Shown here: one piece after another, positions 33,171 to 43,949 of the stretch
How the letters are laid out: each line of letters opens with the position of its first letter
Numbering within the stretch: the first letter of the stretch is position 1
Source of the DNA: Chlorokybus atmophyticus
Taxonomy: Eukaryota; Streptophyta; Chlorokybophyceae; Chlorokybales; Chlorokybaceae
Reading direction: 5' to 3'
Assembly (NCBI GenBank): GCA_009103225.1
Contig: RHPI01002262.1
Coordinates: 785,213-849,212, forward strand
Length of the DNA stretch: 64,000 bases
The notes under the pieces: model-generated
The model's database searches: none
Told to the model about the DNA's origin: nothing
The model's input: the letters and a program-made list of their open reading frames with translations, nothing else
Program-made: the position numbers and the translations under genes

Positions 33171-36100
33171 AGAAAACGTGTGTTCACTTGTGTGCATGCA
33201 CACTAACATACACGCGCACACACATACACGGATGCACCTGCGCACGCACGCATGGGCATACGTGCATGCACACATACGCGCACACGCACACAGGCACGCA
33301 CATATACACACATACACGTGCACACACGCGCGCACGCATGGGCACACGCTCATGCACACACAAGTAAACACGCACACAGGCACGCACATACACACATACA
33401 CACACGCTTGCTCGCGCTCGCGCGCACGCATGCACGCATGTAACGTTGCGGCCCTGCTTTACCTGGAACACCTCCAACGATGATCACTGCCAGTATAGCA
33501 AAGGCAGGCGTGCGCAGACCCCTGTGTCGCACAAACCACATTATGTTATAAGCATGTTAACACTGCGTGCATCACAAACCGTTCGTGACAAACTTGCGGG
33601 TACTTATGGGGTACTCACCATACTGGCAAGTTGAGTATCGCCGCAAGTGTGCAGCGGGCAGCGGGCCACGTGTTGAGAAGCACAAACATGCCCAAACCAA
33701 GGGAACCGCCGACGCTGAACGCACCCCTCGCTGGACCAAGTATCTGATGCATACAGCGGGTTAGTCAATGGGTGGTGAACAAAACATTGCGCGTGTCCGT
33801 GTGCATGTGCCCGTTTGTGCGTGTGCGCAGATGCGTCTGCACGCAATTATGGGTGTATGTGTGTGTGCGCACGCATGTGCGCATGTGCATGCGTGCGTGC
33901 GAGTGTATGCGCGTGTGTGTGCACACGCGCGTGGTCGTGTGTGCGTTTACGCGTGGGCATGTGTGTGCGTGCACGCGTGCTTATGCATGCATGTGTGCGA
34001 GCGTGTGTGCGGGTGTATGTGTGTGCATCTGCGCGCGCATGTGTGTCTCAATGCGTGATACGAGTTCAATTGCACGCACATCGACTGCTCCCCACTCACC
34101 GGCACCCACAGCGACGCGAGCGCGACCCCCATCCCGCACCATATGCTCACGCACATGAACAGGTTCGGCAGCTCCAGCGACGGGAAGATCCCCTCCACGT
34201 GGGTACCCCACGCCATGGCCTTTCCACCAACAGCAGTCAACACCGCCTCGATAGTACCTATTGAAGGTGGTGTTATTGTTGTTGTTGTTGTTGTGAGCGT
34301 TAATGTATCACTTACCGAGGAATGTAATCCATGCGAAGCCGAACCATCCCTGCATGGCGCGCCACAGGTCCACGGCGGCGGTGCCGTCCAGGAAGAGGAT
34401 GTAGCAGGCCAGCATCATGCCGATGAAGCGGAAGGACTGCGTGCGGGAGGATGGGTCAGTGTGCGTGCGTGCGGNNNNNNNNNNNNNNNNNNNNNNNNNN
34501 NNNNNNNNNNNNNNNNNNNNNNNNNNNNNNNNNNNNNNNNNNNNNNNNNNNCCCTGTTACCACCAGGCATGTGTTACACGCGGCGGTGAATGACTGTTGT
34601 TATCTGACAGTGCAATGTGTCACTACACGCTGAGAAAGAAAACACAAAAAGGAAACACAGTTTGTGTCTCTCTACGCTTTCTCGTGCACATCGCCTATCA
34701 CGTATAAGTAAACTTGTTGCATTGGTGTCATTTCATTAACCAAAGAGTCTTAAGTTACGCTTGTTTGTCGGGGGGGGAGGTGCGTGCGTGTGCGCGATAA
34801 TGTGTACTCACCTGGTACAGCACCATGCTTGCGACAAGTATGCTACCCTTTGTCCAACCCTCACCTGAAGGCGCAGGTGTTGTACTGCTTGCCAGTGTGT
34901 GTGTTGTTGTGTGTCTTGCATGCGCGCTCACACACGCACGCACGCACGCATGTGCATAGCACTCATGGACGCATGGACGCACCTTGCACGAAGAACTGCA
35001 CAGGGGAGATGCCGGCGATGAGGTAAAACATGGCAAGGATGAAGATGTTGAAGGCCACAATACTCCCAAGCGGGTACAACGTCTGCATAACCAAAACAAA
35101 TGTTATCTCTGTGATAAGGTCTTCACATGGGTACAAGCGTCAAAACTCACACGTGCGTACCATGTCGCAGAAGACCATGAGGCGCGCGAACCAGATGAAG
35201 AAACTCTGCCGCCGCTGGGCGCGCGTCCAGTAGCCGATATCGTCCTGGTGAAGGGGCTGCATAGGGTAAAAGGTAAGGGTCCTTGACTGTAACCCAATAG
35301 CTTCTATGTGGCAGTATAAGCTAGTTCTGTTGGATTGTGTATAGGGTGTGCGTGCGTGCGTCCAAGCGTCCTTGTGTGTGGGCGGGCGTGTGCATGTTTG
35401 CACGTGCGTGTGCGTGTACGTGTGTGTGCGTGCCCCACCTGTGTTTCGCCGGCGATGTCCTGTCGGTGATAGTCCTGCAGCCGTCGCTTGTACTGCAGCC
35501 TGAGCGGCGGCTCCAGGAACCGCTTCTTGAAGATGCGCCAGTCCAGCGCCAGCAGAAGCATCTGGACGGACCTGCAGGTAGCGAAAGCAGTCGATCTGTT
35601 GGTATACTCACAAGAACATGCATACTTTGCATGCATGTTATGGTGCAAGCAGACGGCGGTTATTACTGTATGAGTGTGCACAATGTGCATGCGCATATGT
35701 GCGTGCGCATGCGTCCGTGCACACGCATACTTGCATGTGTTTGTGTCGCACATTCACAACCTACTACTCCCCACTCACCCGCACACCCATCGCTTCCGTT
35801 CTTCCATCGTCTCCCCCGCGCTCTCCCTGCACAGCCCGCTGCACAGGTTCAGATTCAAGTAACTCCCCTGCCACCCGAACGCGTGCAGCTTGTTGCCCGT
35901 GGCCGCGTCCTCCGTCAGGCAGCCGTAGATGAAGCCGAGGGAGTCGTCGAGGGCGGGGCGGAAGAAGAGGGCGTTGGTGCCGGCGAAGGAGGCGAGGCCG
36001 AGGCCGTCGCGACCGGGCTGGGGGAGGGAGAGGGTGAGTGTGAGTGTGTGCGTGCACGGAGTGAGTCTTGGTGGGGTTGATGGTTTTGTTGTTGGTGTGA

Positions 36101-39100
36101 TGCTATATGGTGTGGCGTGTGGTTTGAGTTGTGGAGTGACAGATGCATGTGTGCGCATGCGTGCGTGCGTGCATGTGTTTAAGTGCTTGATGGCACTGTG
36201 TGTGTGCGTGCGTGCGTATGTGTGCATATGTGTGCGTGCGTGCGCGTGCGTGTGTGTTCGTGTGTGCTCTTCAGATCACTGATGCACTACAACTTTTGTG
36301 ACCTGCATGGATGCGAAGAAGAGGCCGTTCGATTGGTACAGCGGGTCATCCTCCCCATTCGACTCCGCAATATTCGTGAACGTTTGCGGCGTCTGCACCC
36401 CATGCACCCACCATCACGCACCATCACCCACACACCCACACACCCACATCACATTTCACACGTCCCTTACCTGCACAAAAGCGACCTCCCAGTTCGGCCT
36501 CCACCTCAGCTCCTTCTTGTCGTAAGTGTAAAAGACAGGCAGAGTGTACTGCAAGAAGGTCGGCTCGGGCTCCATGTCGGCGTCCAAGAAACCCAAAAAG
36601 TCAGCCGTGGTGCCTGTGGGGGATACACACAATATGTAGTTTGCTGTTGTGTTTTGGCATTGTTATGTTGTTGGTTGATGTCGCGCGCGCGCACACGCAC
36701 GCATGCACACGTACACACATATACACGAGCGTGCAAGCGCACATACACAAGTGTATAAGTATACATGTGTGCATGTGCAAACACACGTGTGCCCTTGCAC
36801 GCGTGTGGGCGCATGTGCGCAAGCAAGGTGTAGATACGCGTGCGTGTGCAGGCGCGCGCACGCACGCATGTACACGCGCACGCTCGCACACACACACTGA
36901 CTCCTCTACCCTCCCCTACCCGCATTGTATATGGCGTTCTCCAGGTTCCCCGTCTTGAAGTGCGACTCGCGTCCCTTCATCCGCGCGATGATCGACACCG
37001 CGGGGAGCTTGCCCGAATCGTCCACGTAGGTCACGATCAGGACGCCGCCGGGAGCAGCATGCCTCCTGTTGGGTTAGTAAACATGTTGGTCATGTGGGTT
37101 ATGTGTAAGCTTGTGTTTGTGGTTGTGGGTGGGTGGGTGTGGCTTGCCTGGGGAGCATGTGGCCGGGGACTTTCATACGGTAGCTCTTACAACCCTTCAT
37201 CAGACCGGAGACCTGTGTGAGTTTGCGGGGGGTTAGGACATGATGTTGACAATGACGGTGGTGGTGGTGGTGGTGGTGGTGGTGGTGGTGGTGGTGGTGA
37301 TGATGATGTTGCCACTTAAAAACAACAACTGAGATATGCAGATGTTTACCATTTCTTCCATCTCTTGCCCAAGAGTGGACACGCTGTATCTCCCGTCTTT
37401 CCTCTTGCCAAGATACCCATCATCCAGAATCTGCGCACACGCACACGCACACAAGTGAGGCACAATGCAGACGTGATAGTAAAGACCAAAACACAGTCGT
37501 TCGAACGATGATCCCTGTGCACAGGACAGGTTTGCATGTGTTACCTTCACTCTCAGCTTGCTCGCAGGGTAATCGAGCGCGAGACACTTCTGCAAAGGCC
37601 CCTTCACCTGCATATGCAAAGCCAAATGGCTCCAGTCTCCTGGTTGCATCACTCAAGCACCTTGAGGTAATCTGTGCGTGTGTGCACGCATGTGCGTGTG
37701 CGTGCGTGTGTGCAGGCGTGTGTGTGTGTGCAGGCGTGTGTGCACACACCGCCACCCCCACCCACACGCACGTACACACGCATGCACACGCACATGCGTG
37801 CACACTCATACGCACATGCACATGTGTACGCACGTGCGATTGCACACCTGTGCGTGCATGAGTGCACATAAGCACATGCCCATGCACATGTATGCGTGCG
37901 TGTGCACCCACCCACCCACAGGCACACGCGCACGCACACGCCCCGCNNNCCTCCCCCTCACCACATCGACCGGTTCCAGATAATGGCATATCATCATGTC
38001 CACGACCGGCCACCCCCGTTCATCAAACCGCGGCCTCAGCGACCGCAGCGTCCGGAACTCCCGCCGCGTCGACCCCCAGAAGTTGAAGAAGAAGAAGATG
38101 TTGAGGAGGAAGGAGAGGAGCTCGGAGAGGAGGAAGAGGGTCGAGACGAACGCGTTGTCGTAGGCCTGGAGGGAACAAGTTGTCTGTCAAGTGGGTGGGA
38201 GTGATGGTGATGGTGTATGTGTGCGTGTGCGTGTGTGTATGTGTCTGCGTGTGCGTGTGGGTGCGTGCGCACGCATGCGCCAACACACTCGCTCGCGCGT
38301 GCGCATGCAGGCATGCATGCATGTGTGTGTTGAGACGTACTTGTATCAGGGCCCAGAAGTAGAAGGGACTCAGCAACATGAATATTATGTAACAGGGACG
38401 GAAGAGGTACCTGGCATGTACACAGCGAACGCATTGAGAATAGGGACCACTCTCTCATGCATGTTTTACGCACTCACACACGTACGCATGCGCACACACA
38501 CACGTGTGCACGCGCGCGTGCACACATACATGCTTGCCTAATGATCATAGGAGTGGTGTACTTGGAGGCCGCTTCACGCATGGGCTCGTCTTCAGGCACG
38601 TCTTTGTGTTTGGCCCATCGGCCTCTCAGCCCAATCTGCGGTCGCTGCCACCACCGTGGGCTTTTCATCGACGGTGAATGAGCCGGTATGTTGCTGCTGC
38701 CGTTGTTGATGCTGTTGTTGTCCTTTGGTAACACTCTCCCGTTGCTCACTTTTGGCATTTGCGTCTTGGTCGCAGGCAGCGTGGGCGTGTTGTTGGGACT
38801 CTTCAAGTCCACATGCACGCTGTTGTGATCAACTGTTGGGAACATTGAGAGTGAAGGGTTGGCTCGGACTGAAGTCACATGCTTAACCGGTTCTGGCGAT
38901 TCCGATAGGGAGGACAACTCTGAATCCGGATCTACATGTGGATCTGGTTCTGGTTCTGCATCCGGGTCAGGTAGATCCGGATCGATGTTGCTCTCGGGTG
39001 GAATGAGCAGGAGCAAGCGAGAAGCTGGCGACAAGGGTCCAAGAGTTTGAACCGGTTCAGCTGATGCGGCTCCATTTGAGGTTGAGATTGGGACGGGTTC

Positions 39101-39238
39101 AACGGGTTTGGCTGATCTGGATCTGATGGATGAACCCCTCTCCTCACCCTCTTTGAACCCAACATGTTGGCCTGAAGCACGCCCGAGCGGAGATGCGCGG
39201 AGAGTGCGTGGGGAGCGCGAAGAGGTAGAAGGCAACAT
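30663..39238 (-). CDS. Cellulose synthase-like GT2 fused to a GH8 (BcsZ-like) domain
   Basis: About 25 exons read as one minus-strand gene. The N-terminal ~230 residues (39238-38539) are polar and Ser/Pro/Asp-rich, probably cytosolic. Membrane helices follow ([40 protein letters not shown]). The GT2 core has [30 protein letters not shown] (about 37430), [40 protein letters not shown] (DxD, about 36590), [41 protein letters not shown] (TED, about 35920) and [13 protein letters not shown] (QxxRW with Glu for Gln, about 35790). Further helices span 35090-33470. The C-terminal ~400 residues (33170-30663) match GH8 throughout. Predicted role: polymerise a beta-glucan across the membrane, with an outside GH8-type module. 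No PilZ domain is seen. One assembly gap (34475-34551) lies in an intron. Exon boundaries in the GH8 part are approximate. Confidence 0.85.
33180..33445. repeat. CA/CG alternating tract in intron of GT2-GH8 gene
   Basis: About 260 bases of nearly unbroken ACACGCAC-type sequence. Similar tracts fill introns at 26830-27000, 27480-27730, 31190-31430, 32630-32790, 33780-34060, 36680-36900 and 37675-37945. Confidence 0.9.
34475..34551. other. Assembly gap (77 N)
   Basis: Run of N within the intron between exons ending near 34812 and starting near 34437 of the GT2-GH8 gene. Shorter ambiguities occur at 37947-37949 (3 N, intron) and 55413 (1 N, GA repeat). Confidence 0.99.
34552..34770 (+). repeat. 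219-bp exact repeat, copy 1 (abuts gap)
   Basis: Identical along its length to 39685-39903 as far as can be read. It begins exactly at the end of the N gap. Either a short dispersed repeat or an assembly artefact. Confidence 0.9.
37255..37302. repeat. (GGT)n microsatellite in intron
   Basis: About 15 GGT units followed by GAT units, inside an intron of the GT2-GH8 gene. Translates as poly-Thr/Val shadows. Confidence 0.95.
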
Positions 39239-40493
39239 TGTGGTTGAACAACTTTAGAATGCTTGTCACAAAGGGTGCATCTGCATAGAGCCACAGCACA
39301 CGCAATGGCCAAGACATCAGAGATGAATTTCCTGCGACTCAGTGCCTTCTTGTTCAAGAAGGCACTGGGGTTGGCAGCCTTGCACACATAGTCTGCTGAT
39401 TTTATTCACAGTGGTTATGTGTCAGGTTGACAAAAAGCACCACTCCTACACCACTCCAGCACTCTGCGCTGCATGACTTTACCGCAGGTGTGCCTGCTGT
39501 TGGCGAGCTTTGCTTGCACAGTTCCTTCCGACAAACGACTGGAAATTCTGCACTGTGCAGTCGTTCATGCCTGCTGAAACCTCTAGCACAATCCATCATC
39601 AGGCTGCATGCTGTCTTGAATCAATCTGTCCACATGGTGTGCAGGTGTGTATGTGTTGCGCGCGTGCGTGTTACACAGTGAATACCCTGTTACCACCAGG
39701 CATGTGTTACACGCGGCGGTGAATGACTGTTGTTATCTGACAGTGCAATGTGTCACTACACGCTGAGAAAGAAAACACAAAAAGGAAACACAGTTTGTGT
39801 CTCTCTACGCTTTCTCGTGCACATCGCCTATCACGTATAAGTAAACTTGTTGCATTGGTGTCATTTCATTAACCAAAGAGTCTTAAGTTACGCTTGTTTG
39901 TCGTTGCATCAACCAAGCTGTGGTGACTCACTTCAGGTTAAGGAGGGTCACATTCAGAGTGCAACTCACTGTGTAACGTCACTGCAACGCCACCTTCATA
40001 TGCTGAGCCCAAGACGTCATCCTCCCAAGCTGTTGCAGCCTCCTTCCCCCTCCTCCTCCTCCTCTTCCTCAGCCGCCGCCGCCGCCGCCGCCACTTGCAA
40101 TGCCACGTGACGTGCCGGTACTGCATACCACCTGAGGGAGTGGTTAAAGCCGATGACGTTCAACTGACGCAATGCAATCAGCTCTCACGTGACGTACACG
40201 TCGTACACATCGTACCACCACGCTGACTACGCAGACTGTCGGCGCAGTACTACAACTAGCATGGACTGATGTTTTGTCGATGCATAGCGAAATGATAGCG
40301 CGCACGCATTGTGGCGCGGCATACGGGGAGGTTTTACGTGCTGGCCATAACCTAGGCAAACCCTAACCCCTAGTGGGCGGAGGTGTCGTTGCGGGTGTCG
40401 GTGGTGTGGGGGGGGCGGGGGCGGGGGCGGGGTGTTGTCGTTGGCGGATTGGCTGCGAGTGTTGGAGAAGGCGTTGCCGCTGGTGCTGCCGCT
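39239..40493. promoter_or_regulatory. Divergent promoter region of GT2-GH8 (-) and ATP synthase 6 kDa (+)
   Basis: No exon supported. Contains the 219-bp repeat copy 2, a (GCC)n/(CCT)n patch at 40033-40092, and a telobox-like AAACCCTAACCCCTAG at 40358-40373 just upstream of the + strand gene. A G-rich run (GGGGGGGCGGGGGCGGGGGCGG, about 40410-40431) could form G-quadruplex structure. Confidence 0.45.
39685..39903 (+). repeat. 219-bp exact repeat, copy 2
   Basis: Second copy of the sequence at 34552-34770, same orientation, about 450 bases upstream of the start of the GT2-GH8 gene. It has no coding potential. Confidence 0.9.
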
Positions 40494-41181
40494 ATGGTGA
40501 CCTGGATGGAGGCCGCCCCTATGGGCAGGTTCATGGCCAAGCAGGCCAAGGAGATGTGGCCGTTCGTGTTCGGCTTCGCCGTCACATCCACACTGTTTGC
40601 CAGATTGGGAATGAGCATCACAGGTGTGTGCGTGCGCTGTGTGTTTTGCATTTCTCTTTATTTACATGGATTTGTAGTTGAGTGCTCGTTTGTTTGATTC
40701 TGTGTTTGTGTTTGTATTCGCATGTGTCACTGTGTTTGTGTGTCTATCTTTGGCTGTTCGTTTTCGTGTTGTTTTAATCCGTTTTTGTCTGCTTCTGTAT
40801 TTGTGTTCATGTTTGTGTATGTTTGTGTTTGTCGCCCCTGTTTGTCTTGTGTGCAAAAGCTAGAAGGGTCTAGTGTCCCTGCATCCAGCGCAATGCTAAT
40901 CTGCAGCTAGATAGCGGGAATGCAGTATGCTTGTACGTTGTGTGCATTTCCGTGGGCAAGACATGGAACTTGTTCGCTTGTAGAGAACACATAGATGGAC
41001 GTTGTCTCATCACCACCATGATCTCATAGAGTAGTACTCCATTAGCACGACAGTTTATACATGTTTTGCTTGCTTGCTATCGTAAGCTGTCTTTGGTCAT
41101 GTGACGGGTGATGAGGTGATCTTCTGCACTGCAGATGAGCAAGTGAAGGCCTCCAAGTCGTTTGGTGGCAACAAGCATTGA
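40494..41181 (+). CDS. Mitochondrial ATP synthase 6 kDa subunit (plant type), 2 exons
   Basis: Exons 40494-40623 and 41135-41181 join in phase to a 58-residue protein. The start chosen reads MVTWMEAAPMGRFMAKQAKE; nearby in-frame Mets make the exact start uncertain. One membrane helix (MWPFVFGFAVTSTLFARLGM) is followed by SITDEQVKASKSFGGNKH. Plant 6 kDa ATP synthase proteins have the same layout: a W-P-F-x-x-GFA-T helix and then a T-(E/D)-E-x-x-K-x-S tail. It is a small accessory membrane subunit of the F1Fo enzyme in the inner mitochondrial membrane. Its exact role is not settled. The intron is rich in TTTGTGTT words. Function is inferred from similarity over a very short protein. Confidence 0.8.
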
Positions 41182-42299
41182 TGATATGCTACTTAGCATG
41201 GCTTTCATATGAATGGAGAAACATCACGATGATGATATACGTGTAAGTAAGGAGTGCTTGCAGACGTCGCCTCCAAACCCAACACATTGCATGCTTTAGG
41301 CTGGGCGCATCTGCCTGCTGCTGGCCATATATACATTGATGCAGTGGCTTTATACATGACAGGATGCTATTGACTGGGTGCTGTAATCCTTAATCACTGC
41401 CTGCGGGAGGCTGCGGTGTCATGGGTTCCTTTGGTTGATTGATCTTGTTACCATTGCATTGGATCGTGGCTGTAAAGTACGTCGTGATTCACGCAATGGC
41501 ATGTATTGGCCACGTGCAGTAACGCACATTACTCACTGACCCAAACACATGGATGTTGGCAATGCCAACATCTCGGAACATAGGCAGATTACATCACAAG
41601 GCAATGCTAATGCAATGCTGTGAGGGTGCTGTAGCACACATGCACGCGAGCACAACCGCGCTTTGCAGGTAATGACGGTTTGCATGCTTTGATACAGAAC
41701 ATTGGTTAGCGGGTAGTGTGGCTAGTGGTAGTGCTGGCAGTGAGCTGAGGTAGCTGGCAGGCTAGCCCAGTGGTCGTGTGTATGAGTTGAAGGTGATGCT
41801 GGCATGCATTGCTGCTCCTTGCATGTGGGTGAGGGCTTTCTTGCATGTGCGCAATGCTCGTTCCATCTATTGTGCGAATTAATAGCACAGTGCAGCTGGT
41901 TTGTAGAGCTTGATGAGCTGAAATGGTAGTTGTTGTCATTTTCAACATACGCTTGCTGAGGAGACTCGTGTCAGTCAGCGCACATAGCGCGGTCGAGTTG
42001 CCAACGCAACATCCCAACTCACGAGAATGGTTGTTCGAATGCTTTGGTGATAGCGAGCCCAGATCTGAATAAAGCAACCTGACAGAAGGAGTCAATAACA
42101 GTAACAGGGCATTCAGCTCGCCACCGATAACATTACCACTACAGTAGTGATGTAGTAACTATTATTACCAAATCGCAGGAACAAAACTGATACAATCATT
42201 TCTAGCTGAGGTTCAACACTACGCCACTAAGCGGGAGAAAAAAACCAAACAAACCAGTTGCAAAATCTGGTCTGAAAGGCTGCAACTGTGTTACGCCGC
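41182..42299. other. Convergent intergenic region
   Basis: Between the ATP synthase subunit gene (+) and the pyrophosphatase gene (-). It holds both 3' UTRs. Reading frames here lack splice support or recognisable protein motifs. Confidence 0.5.
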
Positions 42300-43750
42300 T
42301 CACTGCAAGGAGAGGTCGCCAGCAGGGGTCTCACCAGACCTCAGCTTGGTCCAGAACTTGTTGGTCTCCTGGATGACCTTGAGGGTGTAGGCCTTATCCT
42401 GGGGCTTGTCATTGAGGCCAAACTTGTTCTGAGGCTTGCCATCGGGAGTCTTGTAGTCCCTGAACCACACGCGGATTGCCTCCAGCGTGCCCGGAAAGTG
42501 CTTCTCTACGTCGTCCACATCATTGACCAGCTGGGCCTTGGGGTCATTGACATCGATGGCAACAACCTGTCCAGTCACACAAGCACAAGCACTGTCAGCG
42601 TGCATGTGGATGCTATACACATGCGCATTTACGTGCGCGTATGCATGCCCACATGCACGCACGCACGCAACACAGCACAACACACATGCCTGGTAAGTAC
42701 ATGGTAGAGACAGACCAGCACACTAGCAAGCATAGCTTCCAGTGTTGTGGTGCATTGTGTGGTATGGTGTTGTGTGCACGCATTAGTGGAGCTGCACATA
42801 CCTTCCAGTCAAGCTCGCCCTCGTCAATCATAGCATAGACGGCTAGTGGCTTCACGCGCAGCACTTCGCCCATCTTGGCTTGGCGTTCGCCGATTTCAAC
42901 AACATCCACGGGGTCATTGTCGCCAGTGGGATTGCCCTCCACGTCCGAGGCGGCATGGGTGGGGTCCTCCCACGTCTGAGGCAGCAGGCCGTAGTTCCAG
43001 TTGATGGCGTAAGGGTAGAAGCGCAGCTTGCCCTTCTTCACATCCTGCTTGATGGGCGTGCGCTCCTCCTCTGTTGCCACCTCCATCTTCGCAGCAGTGT
43101 CCTGCACATTCACAATTCCACACACGTCACGCACACACATGCTCATGGTCCAACATGCTCAGTAACCAAGGCACGGACTGCGTGCACACAATGCTGGCAT
43201 TGCATTGCCAATGCACGCGCGCATTGAATGGACAACAACACGCTATTACTGAGCAACGCAGCAATGCAACATGCACCGCGACTGCAACGATGCGAGGGCA
43301 GCACATGATGAGCATGCATCATGGTTAGGGTTTCGGCACTGAGTTTGTCACTGGACTAAGTTTCTCTGCACTGACCTTAGGGATCTCCACGACGAAGTTG
43401 AAGAGGCCGTCACCGGCCTCAAGGGGGATGTCGTGCCATGGGCTGACGGCCTGGCCGCCCTCCTTGAAGAACAGCCTGTACTCGAGTGTGTTCTCCTCGC
43501 CCTTCTTTTCAAGATCCCACGTCACCTGAGCGCTGCTGCTGGCCGCCTGGCACCTCACAGCACCTAACCTGGCGGGCCGCCTCGCAGCCGCACGCAGCGC
43601 CACGGGCCTCAGCGCCGCAGCCGGCCTGCTGGCACTGCCTCTGCATAGCAATGCTGGCTGTGCGGCCGTCGACACAGCCGCCCTCATCGCCGCCGCCGCC
43701 GCCATCCTCACCACCAAGCTAGACAGCAACAATGCCCAGCAGGCAGCCAA
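42300..43750 (-). CDS. Chloroplast soluble inorganic pyrophosphatase (family I)
   Basis: Exons 43750-43376, 43101-42802 and 42566-42300, phases consistent. The first ~70 residues (Ala, Arg and Ser, with almost no acidic residues) are a plastid transit peptide; Met at residue 1, 16 or 22 could be the start. The mature enzyme begins [20 protein letters not shown]. Family I landmarks: [47 protein letters not shown], and the metal-binding signature [13 protein letters not shown], followed by [27 protein letters not shown] and [19 protein letters not shown]. It hydrolyses PPi to 2 Pi with Mg2+ in the stroma, pulling ADP-glucose and other syntheses forward. All expected acidic ligands are present. 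It is divergent from CPN10, with 199 bases between starts. Confidence 0.96.
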
Positions 43751-43949
43751 CCTGGCCCATAAGCTCAGATCCGGATTATATCTTCCCCACTTAGATACCG
43801 GATCAAAATACTCTGACCTCTCGAACCAGCCTCGTCAACCCCGTTATTTTCGGGCTTGTCTCGAAGCTTCAATGGATCGGGATCGAGCATGCATTGGGCG
43901 CACTTCGGCGCTGCGGCGGACAGAAGTGGTGTTGTTGGTGGCGGCGGCG
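43751..43949. promoter_or_regulatory. Compact bidirectional promoter, pyrophosphatase / CPN10
   Basis: 199 bases between the two start codons. The CPN10 frame stays open up to another ATG at 43872, so either the promoter is only 121 bases or that upstream ATG is not used. Confidence 0.55.

Noticed and set aside
33136-33483. Open frames rich in His/Thr/Arg or Cys/Val on both strands
   Set aside because: They are translations of the CA/CG alternating tract; no codon bias, splice context or family match. The same holds for frames at 33768-34264, 37674-37983, 31203-31801 and 55050-55240.
30663-39238. Bacterial contamination as source of the GT2-GH8 gene
   Set aside because: The coding sequence is split by about 25 GT-AG introns in the same style as neighbouring algal genes.
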